Shown here piece by piece: positions 1 through 4,997 of a stretch of DNA of 21,970 nucleotides; the first letter of the stretch is position 1, and each line of letters begins with the position of its first letter. Below the pieces are notes generated by a model. That model did no database searches. It saw only the letters and a list, made by a program, of their open reading frames with translations, and had not been told where the DNA came from. The stretch comes from a virus. The DNA lies in IMG/VR virus record IMGVR_UViG_3300009545_000473, positions 1 through 21,970 of that record. One strand, 5' to 3'. Position numbers and translations under genes: made by a program.

Positions 1-177
1 GTGGCTGGTGTTGGTCAGGCTCAGCTTATGATTGAGGGTGGTGGCGTTGCCGCCGTCGATAGCGGCAATGGCAGTGGCTCCGCCTGGATAATCACGTGCG
101 GCGTGGAGCAAAGCTTGCGGTAGAGTCAACAGCGAACGCCGTGCGCGCTCAATGGAATTGAACTGTTTACGGTTCAT
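1..177 (-). CDS. CII-like phage regulatory protein (partial, runs off left edge)
   Basis: The first 59 codons of a leftward gene are visible. The reading frame is open from an ATG at 177 down to base 1, and a GGAG ribosome site lies a few bases upstream (minus strand). The protein begins MNRKQFNSIERARR and continues with an HAARDYPGGATAIAAIDGG stretch and then TTLNHKLSLTN. That pattern matches the phage CII regulatory family (CP76-type helix-turn-helix proteins), where a PGG turn precedes a recognition helix ending in a 'hKLxxxN' motif. Such proteins bind DNA and help set the lysis/lysogeny choice or switch on early genes. It lies downstream of the Cro-like gene in the same direction, the usual cro-cII order of lambdoid phages. 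The C-terminal part is outside the window, so total length is unknown. Family assignment is from pattern memory. Confidence 0.75.
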   Translation of the reverse strand, partial: MNRKQFNSIERARRSLLTLPQALLHAARDYPGGATAIAAIDGGNATTLNHKLSLTNTSH

Positions 178-450
178 GGCAAAACTCCAAAAACTCTGCC
201 AGTGACCGCCGCATGCCTGTTTGGTACAGTTGCGCCGTGGTCACTCACAGGTGGTCGCATGCAGCCGGTTGCTCTGTGGTAGAAAACCCGGCTGCACCCC
301 AATGGCAAGGCACACGCTCCGCATGTGCCCTGTCGTTACAGCCTGCAGACCGTGGTGGGTTAGCAGGCAACCCAGGGCATCCGTGCCTTGGGGGGTGGTG
401 GAACGGCGCGTTGTATTGGTTTGCTCCGCGCCGCTCTGCCTTTTACTTCG
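178..450. other. cro-cII intergenic stretch with one inverted repeat
   Basis: No convincing gene was found here. Open frames on both strands overlap each other, lack ribosome sites and have unlikely composition. An inverted repeat, GCAGCCGG (261-268) with CCGGCTGC (288-295), could form a hairpin in the leftward transcript about 85 bases before the cII-like start. No T-run follows it, so it is not a classical terminator. It could be an attenuator or part of a small phage RNA. That is inference only. Confidence 0.35.
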
Positions 451-639
451 TTAAGCAGCCTGCTGGCTTGACGCTTTATCTGTCGCCCTGAGCTTTCCAT
501 CTGTAAGCACTTGAACCTGATACTGGCGTGACTGCGGCGGCTCACAGCCCCATTGCGATACTGCAGCGGGGGAGACTTTCAGAGCCGCAGCCACTTTAGA
601 TTTCCCTCCGAAGAAGGCGATTACTTCTGTCGTGAGCAT
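451..639 (-). CDS. Cro-like DNA-binding protein
   Basis: This is a 62-aa protein starting MLTTEVIAFFGGKSKVAAAL. A longer frame opens at 678, but the ATG at 639 is preferred because a CAGGAGAG ribosome site sits just before it and the fold of the family begins there. The segment FFGGKSKVAAALKVSPAAVSQWG is a typical helix-turn-helix of the P22-Cro/YdaS type: a short helix, the recognition helix 'SPAAVSQW', then a basic tail. Proteins of this class repress the lysogeny promoter and favour lytic growth. It is transcribed divergently from the CI-like repressor gene, with a shared operator region between them, which fits the role. The gene symbol is left blank because the exact orthologue is not known. 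Confidence 0.82.
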   Translation of the reverse strand: MLTTEVIAFFGGKSKVAAALKVSPAAVSQWGCEPPQSRQYQVQVLTDGKLRATDKASSQQAA

Positions 640-665
640 GGTGCTCTCCTGTTTGCCTGCCCAAT

Positions 666-694
666 ACAGTAAGTACACTTAACTTATTTGGCAA
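666..694 (-). promoter_or_regulatory. Predicted sigma-70 promoter for the cro/cII-like genes
   Basis: Read on the minus strand there is TTGCCA (694-689), a 17-base spacer, and TACTGT (671-666). It is well placed about 30 bases upstream of the Cro-like start at 639. The spacing is ideal and the hexamers are moderate matches to the consensus. The spacer overlaps the TAAGT-AC-ACTTA inverted repeat, so a repressor bound there would block this promoter. Confidence 0.55.
670..681. promoter_or_regulatory. Candidate operator inverted repeat
   Basis: TAAGT-AC-ACTTA is an exact 5-bp inverted repeat around a 2-base centre. It overlaps the -10 box and spacer of the predicted cro promoter. Related TTAAG/CTTAA half-sites recur at 725-738 and 1433-1446, as expected for several operators of one phage repressor. 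Which protein (CI-like or Cro-like) binds is not shown by the sequence. Confidence 0.5.
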
Positions 695-724
695 GCAAAT
701 GAAGGACTCCAAACAAAGTAAGCC

Positions 725-738
725 TTAAGCTAGCTTAA
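725..738. promoter_or_regulatory. 14-bp perfect palindrome overlapping the cI start codon
   Basis: TTAAGCTAGCTTAA is a perfect 14-bp palindrome whose last base is the A of the repressor's ATG. No Shine-Dalgarno sequence is visible in the 20 bases before that ATG. Binding here could block transcription or translation of cI itself. The layout also leaves room for a leaderless or near-leaderless cI message. Confidence 0.5.
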
Positions 739-1394
739 TGAATACTCCAGCAGAAAGAATCGCATACGCCATTTCCAAGTGCGGAAAGAAAGCCAGCGTC
801 TTGGCGATAGAGTCCAACCTGAGTGCTGCCAGAATTAGCCAGTTAGCGCAGGGAGACGGGAGCCTCAAGGCTGAAAATCTTTTCCTATTCGCACGCGCTA
901 CCGGGTTCTCAGCCCAGTGGCTTGCCGAAGGCATAGGGGACAAATATGACGCCGGTGCCCTCGAGGAGGGCCATGTGCTGATTCCCCAATTCACCGCCAA
1001 GGCGGGTGCAGGCCCGGGCCACACCAACCACCACATAGAAGACCTCGGCGGCCTAATGTTTAGGAGAGACTGGCTTACCCGAATGGGCTTGAAGGAAAAG
1101 AACCTCAAGGTCATCTACAGCACAGGAATGAGCATGTTCCCGACCATTGCTGATGATGATGTGCTGCTGATTGACGAAGGCCAGCGCGAGCCGTTGAACG
1201 GCAGAATCTATGCAATTCAGCGCCCAGACGGAGACATCAGCATCAAGCGCCTAGTCCACACGCTCACCAACGGTTGGATAATTCGAAGCGACAACGAGGA
1301 CAAACGCGCTTATCCGGATGAGAGCGCTACTGATACAAGCATTGGTCATCTACTCATCATCGGACGGGCCGTATGGCACGCTGGAGCCCTCTAG
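738..1394 (+). CDS. CI/LexA-type phage repressor (HTH plus S24 peptidase domain)
   Basis: This 218-aa protein is a typical self-cleaving prophage repressor. Residues 5-65 hold an XRE-type helix-turn-helix (AIESNLSAARISQLAQGDG), followed by the 'ATGFSAQWLAEG' helix common in Pseudomonas phage repressors. Residues about 80-215 form the S24 peptidase domain. The nucleophile is Ser132 in STGMSMFPTI and the general-base lysine is Lys170 in DISIKRL. The likely cleavage site is one of the Ala-Gly bonds in FTAKAGAGPG (Ala89-Gly90 or Ala91-Gly92). It should maintain lysogeny and be inactivated by RecA after DNA damage. It is divergent from the Cro-like gene. The start was chosen because the frame begins there and the HTH needs these residues, although no ribosome site is evident. 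Confidence 0.93.
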   Translation: MNTPAERIAYAISKCGKKASVLAIESNLSAARISQLAQGDGSLKAENLFLFARATGFSAQWLAEGIGDKYDAGALEEGHVLIPQFTAKAGAGPGHTNHHIEDLGGLMFRRDWLTRMGLKEKNLKVIYSTGMSMFPTIADDDVLLIDEGQREPLNGRIYAIQRPDGDISIKRLVHTLTNGWIIRSDNEDKRAYPDESATDTSIGHLLIIGRAVWHAGAL

Positions 1395-1428
1395 CTGTAG
1401 ATCTCTTAACAAAATACATTAAGCCTTC

Positions 1429-1457
1429 TTGACTTAAAAAGTTAAGAGAACTTTAAT
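1429..1457 (+). promoter_or_regulatory. Predicted promoter of the rightward early operon, with embedded inverted repeat
   Basis: TTGACT (1429-1434), a 17-base spacer and TTTAAT (1452-1457) form a strong sigma-70 match 37 bases before the first gene of the operon. An inverted repeat CTTAA-AAAG-TTAAG (1433-1446) overlaps the -35 box and spacer and reuses the half-sites seen around cI and cro. This suggests that the prophage repressor also controls the operon. The promoter is prediction. The control is inference. Confidence 0.6.
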
Positions 1458-1493
1458 TGCCCCACTCTCCCACCACAGAGCGAGGCAATTCCC

Positions 1494-1664
1494 ATGCAAA
1501 CCGCAACGTTGCACGTCCTACCAAAGTGCCCAGAAAGCCGCGTTTTCGAGGTGCGCCGCCTAGCCATAATCCACGGCTGCGCCTTCGCCCCTACCAAACG
1601 CAAATCAACTACCAGCCCAACGCCAACCCCCTTCAATCCTGACGATGGAGGGCGTGCAGCATGA
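1494..1664 (+). CDS. Small phage protein of unknown function (56 aa)
   Basis: This short frame begins ATGCAAACCGCAACG and encodes MQTATLHVLPKCPESRVFEV, followed by a basic middle and a proline/threonine-rich tail. A GAGCGAGG ribosome site lies about 8 bases upstream. It ends in a TGA that overlaps the ATG of the next gene (ATGA at 1661-1664), the same coupling used throughout this operon. It is the first gene after the predicted promoter. Two longer frames overlap the same region (1457-1642 plus, 1442-1636 minus), but they lack ribosome sites and fit the operon less well. No family is recognised. Confidence 0.6.
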   Translation: MQTATLHVLPKCPESRVFEVRRLAIIHGCAFAPTKRKSTTSPTPTPFNPDDGGRAA

Positions 1665-2224
1665 GTAGACTATCTCTCAACGCCAGCGCCTACATCCGTC
1701 TACAGGCCCAGGTAAACCTTAGCGGCACCTTCAATCACACCCTGCATTCGTGTGATGGCTGCCAATCCGTAGCGGCTCAGGTTGAGATCGAACAATGCAC
1801 CGCCGGCATCACGGTGATGGTGCGCATCTGCGGGACGCGCAATACATCAGTCACTCTCGATAAGCACCGCAAAAACAACGCCACGCGCGTTGCGAGCTTT
1901 ATCGAAGGTATCGCCAATGGCCGCAGCCCCACCGGTGTGCCCGACGTAGATGAGCATGAAGCTGTCAGCGATATAGAGGCCACTCTACGTCTGGCTATCC
2001 GGCGTGGGCGCGGCATCTACCACCTGATCGCCGACGAACTGGAGCCTTCTCTAAAGATACAGCGCAACCCACGCGGCGGTTTTATCGCCGTGATCGAAAT
2101 AGACGACGACGCAGGCTGCCTACTCACCCTGCCCGCCGACAACCAGCGCGCTTACGCAATCTTGGTTGAAAACCTTAATCAATTCCTGCAGGGCTACCGC
2201 AACAGCCTCGCGGCCGCCGCGTGA
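1661..2224 (+). CDS. Phage hypothetical protein (187 aa)
   Basis: The protein begins MSRLSLNASAYIRLQAQVNL and has no signal peptide or membrane segment. The N-terminal half has a Cys pair (HSCDGCQS). The C-terminal half is acidic and mixed, with a IAVIEIDDDAGCLLTLP segment that reads like a strand-rich core. It overlaps its upstream neighbour by 4 bases and lies 9 bases from the next gene, so it is translated as part of the early operon. No function is assigned. Position among small early genes suggests a role in early takeover or regulation, which is inference from context only. Confidence 0.75.
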   Translation: MSRLSLNASAYIRLQAQVNLSGTFNHTLHSCDGCQSVAAQVEIEQCTAGITVMVRICGTRNTSVTLDKHRKNNATRVASFIEGIANGRSPTGVPDVDEHEAVSDIEATLRLAIRRGRGIYHLIADELEPSLKIQRNPRGGFIAVIEIDDDAGCLLTLPADNQRAYAILVENLNQFLQGYRNSLAAAA

Positions 2225-2233
2225 GGTGCCTAC

Positions 2234-2524
2234 ATGAGCATATCCCTCAAACGCGCAGCCCAACGCCTTGGTCTGGGTCACCGCGAATTGATGAAACGCA
2301 TGCGCGACAAAGGTTTGCTAGATAAAAAAAACCTGCCAGCTAACCCAGCCGCAACCAAAGACTTTTTGGTCACCCGCGAGAGCCGCTGGTTTCACGAGGA
2401 ATACGGGATGCAATACCAACGTACCACTCGTGTGACTGAGATCGGCATCTCCTGGCTAGCCAACCAGATCGGTATTGAATGCCCAGCACCACCCGCCGTG
2501 CCTGACCCGCGAGAAGTCGCGTAA
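2234..2524 (+). CDS. KilAC-like (antirepressor C-terminal domain) DNA-binding protein
   Basis: This 96-aa protein matches the KilAC/ANT domain found at the C terminus of phage antirepressors. It starts with a SLKRAAQRLGLGHRELMKRM helix-turn-helix. A 'DKKNLPANPAA' turn follows, and then the RTTRVTEIGISWLANQIG ending, which corresponds to the family's 'TxVTxkGixwL' signature. The usual N-terminal Bro-N or Rha domain is absent, so this is a stand-alone KilAC protein of normal domain length. It probably binds DNA and modulates phage gene expression. The stop codon shares a base with the next ATG (TAATG at 2522-2526), which implies coupled translation. Confidence 0.78.
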   Translation: MSISLKRAAQRLGLGHRELMKRMRDKGLLDKKNLPANPAATKDFLVTRESRWFHEEYGMQYQRTTRVTEIGISWLANQIGIECPAPPAVPDPREVA

Positions 2525-2706
2525 TGAGACAGCCCGAAGCATGGCCGCGCCAGTACGCCCGCCAGATCACGGCGATGCGAACTCGCGAGGAACGCATCGC
2601 CGCGCTGGCAGAGGTACCGGAGCACCTACGCGATCTTGTGCGCACCCACGTTGAGATCGCCTGGAACCACCCCCGAGGGAATACACATGGATCGCAAACT
2701 GATTGA
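2524..2706 (+). CDS. Small phage protein (60 aa)
   Basis: The sequence MRQPEAWPRQYARQITAM is followed by a REERIAALAEVPEHLRDLVR helix and then THVEIAW. This resembles a small protein often seen beside replication or regulatory genes in Pseudomonas prophages, in which an arginine-rich helix is followed by 'VPxHLRDLVxTHVE'. The function is unknown to me. It starts on the stop codon of the KilAC-like gene and its 3' end overlaps the start of the next gene by 20 bases. The overlap is larger than elsewhere in the operon, but the family-like core supports the frame. Confidence 0.65.
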   Translation: MRQPEAWPRQYARQITAMRTREERIAALAEVPEHLRDLVRTHVEIAWNHPRGNTHGSQTD

Positions 2707-3154
2707 CACCTTACTGATCGAGCTGCTGAACCTGCCCGAAGAACGCCGTACCCCTGAGAAAATTCTGGCCAACCTGACATTAGCCGCGACCGCCGCCGGT
2801 GTTTCCCTCCCCATCACTGGCGCACCGCTGCAAATCGAGCACCTGCAACTGGCGGCGGCTCTCGACCAACTCGTGATCGATCTCGGCCCCAACTACCGTG
2901 CTCGCGCCATGCTGCGCCTTGGCAGCGGCATTGAGGGCGTTGAGTTGGGGGCCGTTCTCGAACCGCTAGACAGCACCTCACCACTGCCGCGTTTCGTGGC
3001 GTTTGGCAGCACGACACGTACAGCCCTGGCAGCCATCAACCGTGACATTCGAGCAAGCCACCAACCGCGCACTAAAGAATCGACGCGACGTACATCCGGA
3101 AAGCTGACGCTTGGCACGCTCAAGGCGCAGGTAGATAAGGCGAATGCAGCATGA
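2687..3154 (+). CDS. Phage hypothetical protein (155 aa)
   Basis: The ATG at 2687 is preferred over the upstream in-frame start at 2636 because a CCCGAGGGA ribosome site precedes it and the upstream start would overlap the previous gene deeply. The protein begins MDRKLIDTLLIELLNLPEER and is mostly helical in appearance. It ends with a basic region (RASHQPRTKESTRRTSGKLT) and a short helix. It has no membrane segment and no recognised motif. Its stop overlaps the next gene's start by 4 bases (ATGA at 3151), so it is part of the same translational chain. Confidence 0.7.
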   Translation: MDRKLIDTLLIELLNLPEERRTPEKILANLTLAATAAGVSLPITGAPLQIEHLQLAAALDQLVIDLGPNYRARAMLRLGSGIEGVELGAVLEPLDSTSPLPRFVAFGSTTRTALAAINRDIRASHQPRTKESTRRTSGKLTLGTLKAQVDKANAA

Positions 3155-3471
3155 CGGCCTCCGTACAGCACGAACTGCGCCTGCCGATAGCGCCCAGAAG
3201 TCAGACCGTTGACCTGTTGTACCGAACGCTCGGAGACCTGCTCGTGCCCGTCGAACAGGTACGTGAACGCTACTTCAGCAATCTGAACCAGGACAACTTC
3301 ACTCGCGCACTGACAAGCGGCCGTGTAGCGCTACCCATCACCACTCTGGATACCAGCGCCAAGCGCCCCCGCTTTATCGACATCCGCCATCTGGCCATCT
3401 TCATTGATACCCAGGCCGATGCCGCAGACGAGGAGCTGACAAAAACTCAACCCCAGCCAGACGAGCGATGA
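3151..3471 (+). CDS. PrtN-like (pyocin activator) transcription factor
   Basis: This 106-aa protein matches the PrtN family. It begins with a VDLLYRTLGDLLVPVEQVRE segment, then RYFSNLNQDNFTRALTSGRV, then ALPITTLDTSAKRP and the closing DIRHLAIFIDTQADAA. In PrtN the corresponding parts read as 'helix, then F-x-R-K/L, G-x-I/V-x-LP, and DLAxyIDxR'. In P. aeruginosa PrtN switches on pyocin genes when the PrtR repressor is cleaved after DNA damage. Here the gene sits in the early operon of a phage with a cleavable repressor, so it may activate other phage genes on induction. That role is inference. It overlaps its upstream neighbour by 4 bases and is followed by an 89-base gap. Confidence 0.78.
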   Translation: MTASVQHELRLPIAPRSQTVDLLYRTLGDLLVPVEQVRERYFSNLNQDNFTRALTSGRVALPITTLDTSAKRPRFIDIRHLAIFIDTQADAADEELTKTQPQPDER

Positions 3472-3560
3472 ATCTTTAACCGACACACTTCGATAGCAGC
3501 TGCACCACCGCGACCGCTGCACCACCAGCCAAGCGGAAGACAACAGTAGGAGCAAACCAC

Positions 3561-3959
3561 ATGACTGCATTTGAAATTTTCGCATTGATCAGCTTCGTAA
3601 TTGCACTCGCCATTCTGTACTGGGTCGGGTATCGAGGCGGACTGAAGGATGGCTGGAGCGAAGGCTACGACGACGGACACGCCAAGGGCTACATCGAGGG
3701 CATTGAGGAGGGCGAGTCGTCAGGCGCCACGGCCCTTGAACAGGTTACGAAGCGATGCACGCGCCTGGAGCTGATTTTGATCCGCGAGCCACAGGACCGG
3801 CAGATCCTTTTGGATATAGCCGGAAAGCTCAAACTCGCCGCCGATACATTCCGCGCATTGCAATCCGAAAACCACGCCACTCAAGCACTCGTTTTGCGCG
3901 ACCACGCTTTGAGCATGGCTGCCGAGTTGGATTCCTTATATCAGGAGGATGCAGCATGA
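3561..3959 (+). CDS. Membrane-anchored phage protein with glycine-rich repeat segment
   Basis: The 132-aa protein has one N-terminal membrane helix (residues about 4-24, FEIFALISFVIALAILYWVG). It is followed by a segment in which Gly recurs every four residues (YRGGLKDGWSEGYDDGHAKG, then YIEGIEEG, about 24-53). A helical cytoplasmic or periplasmic tail completes it. Short proteins of this shape are common in Pseudomonas phage early regions. Their role is not known to me. A ribosome site lies in AGTAGGAGC upstream. The stop overlaps the next gene's ATG by 4 bases. Confidence 0.72.
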   Translation: MTAFEIFALISFVIALAILYWVGYRGGLKDGWSEGYDDGHAKGYIEGIEEGESSGATALEQVTKRCTRLELILIREPQDRQILLDIAGKLKLAADTFRALQSENHATQALVLRDHALSMAAELDSLYQEDAA

Positions 3960-4177
3960 GTCGCGCCATCCCAATGCTGCGTCTGACGCCTCAGGCCGCT
4001 GGAACACTGCAACAGCAGTACACCAAGGCTATGAAGGAACTGAACGCAATGACTCGCCATAACAAAGAGTTCGACCGGCAGTTGAAAGCGCTGATCGGTT
4101 ACGACGCACTGCGCGAATTGCATAAGGCAGCTGACAACGCCCTGTTGCTGGCCGATCTTGTGAAGGAGGCCGCATGA
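3956..4177 (+). CDS. Small helical phage protein (73 aa)
   Basis: The ATG at 3956 follows an AGGAGG ribosome site and overlaps the previous stop by 4 bases. An upstream in-frame extension to 3755 would lie wholly inside the preceding gene and is rejected. The product reads MSRAIPMLRLTPQAAGTLQQ and then a predicted helical body (YTKAMKELNAMTRHNKEFDR, LKALIGYDALRELHKAADNA). It may form a coiled coil. No family is recognised. Its stop overlaps the HD hydrolase start by 4 bases. Confidence 0.68.
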   Translation: MSRAIPMLRLTPQAAGTLQQQYTKAMKELNAMTRHNKEFDRQLKALIGYDALRELHKAADNALLLADLVKEAA

Positions 4178-4716
4178 ACTGGATCCTAACCCACACCGGC
4201 AAACGTTTTGATCTGTTCGAGCCTGACGCCGACATGATCGATCCCCGAGACATCTCCCACTCACTGGCACACCTCTGCCGCTTCAACGGGCACACCCGTG
4301 AGTTCTACAGTGTGGCGCAACATAGCTGCATCGTCGCCGAGCTGGTGCCGGAAGAACACAAGCTCACTGCCTTACTTCACGACGCGCCAGAGGCGTACCT
4401 GGGCGACATGACCAAACCACTTAAACAGTGGATACATGCATACCAGGACTTTGAAGACTGGGTATGGCAACGCGTGTGCCAGCGCTTCGACATTGCTGCA
4501 GAACTTCCTGCATGCGTTCACCAGGCCGACTTGATTGCGCTGGCCACCGAACGCCGCGACCTCAAGCCAACCGATCCGGCTATCTGGGATTGTTTGGTCG
4601 GCATACAACCTATGGCCGAAATCATCCGTCCATGGCCTGCCGCAGAAGCCCGACTCACCTACCACCAGAGCCTGATGGACCAACTCTCTGTCGAACATCG
4701 GAGGAAAGCGGCATGA
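4174..4716 (+). CDS. HD-domain phosphohydrolase (YfbR-like)
   Basis: The 180-aa protein carries the HD metal-binding pattern. His50 lies in REFYSVAQHSCIVAELV, the His69-Asp70 doublet in LTALLHDAPEAYLGDMTKPL, and a later Asp119 in HQADLIALATERRDL. Length and order fit the YfbR/HDDC2-type nucleotidases, which dephosphorylate deoxynucleoside monophosphates. The N terminus (MNWILTHTGKRFDLFEPDAD, then IDPRDISHSLAHLCRF) is typical of the phage-borne versions. In a phage it may tune nucleotide pools or handle modified nucleotides near the neighbouring DNA methyltransferase. That is inference. It overlaps both neighbours by 4 bases. Confidence 0.85.
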   Translation: MNWILTHTGKRFDLFEPDADMIDPRDISHSLAHLCRFNGHTREFYSVAQHSCIVAELVPEEHKLTALLHDAPEAYLGDMTKPLKQWIHAYQDFEDWVWQRVCQRFDIAAELPACVHQADLIALATERRDLKPTDPAIWDCLVGIQPMAEIIRPWPAAEARLTYHQSLMDQLSVEHRRKAA

Positions 4717-4997
4717 AGAACCAACAGGAAAACACCAGCGCCCTGCCCGCTTTGCTCCGCAGCACCAGTGGTGTCGACACGTCAGAAACAAACAGTCTCT
4801 GCTGCGCAGCAGCAGTCATTATTGCTCCTTCCAGCGCCACTGCCGAGGCACGTATACCCCACGAAAAGCTGCGCGGGGCAGCGGTCAGTGATGCAACGCT
4901 TACCGCTTCGGGACGCCCGCCCGCGCAGCCTGTCGTGGGGTATATGCACGTTTCGGGGAATTCCTGCTTTGCCGCGCGGGAGGCCTCCCATGCTTAA
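4713..4997 (+). CDS. Small hypothetical protein overlapping a structured RNA region (94 aa)
   Basis: The ATG at 4713 is preceded by a CGGAGGAAAG ribosome site and overlaps the HD gene stop by 4 bases, so translation is plausible. The product starts MKNQQENTSALPALLRSTSG and continues with low-complexity, Ala/Ser-rich sequence. It ends in VGYMHVSGNSCFAAREASHA and overlaps the methyltransferase start by 8 bases. Much of its 3' half is a long inverted repeat (4851-4946), so the coding potential may be secondary to RNA structure. The ending is loosely reminiscent of the poorly understood Ash/Icd-like phage frames. I am not sure of this. Confidence 0.5.
   Translation: MKNQQENTSALPALLRSTSGVDTSETNSLCCAAAVIIAPSSATAEARIPHEKLRGAAVSDATLTASGRPPAQPVVGYMHVSGNSCFAAREASHA
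4851..4946 (+). ncRNA. Long three-tier hairpin upstream of the methyltransferase (candidate regulatory RNA)
   Basis: The outer stem pairs 4851-4864 with 4933-4946; it contains TATACCCCACGA against TCGTGGGGTATA and one G-T pair. After a 3x3 internal loop, a second perfect 10-bp stem pairs GCTGCGCGGG (4868-4877) with CCCGCGCAGC (4920-4929). A third stem pairs AGCGGT (4880-4885) with ACCGCT (4902-4907). That is about 30 paired positions in 96 bases. No T-run follows, so it is not an ordinary terminator. Its position, 44 bases before a phage methyltransferase start, suggests an attenuator, an antisense-type RNA like phage C4 RNA, or a protein-binding leader. The class is not established. Confidence 0.5.
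4978..4989 (+). promoter_or_regulatory. Palindromic ribosome-binding site of the methyltransferase gene
   Basis: GGGAGGCCTCCC is a perfect 12-bp palindrome that abuts the ATG at 4990 and contains the Shine-Dalgarno GGGAGG. The RNA could fold on itself (GGGA with TCCC), or a protein could bind here, limiting translation. It fixes the start choice at 4990 rather than the upstream in-frame ATG at 4768. Confidence 0.5.

Noticed and set aside
213-491. Overlapping forward frames of 77 and 92 aa, and the minus frame 360-545, in the cro-cII gap
   Set aside because: None has a ribosome site. They overlap one another and the Cro-like gene, and their composition is rich in Trp, Cys and Arg, typical of GC-rich non-coding DNA.
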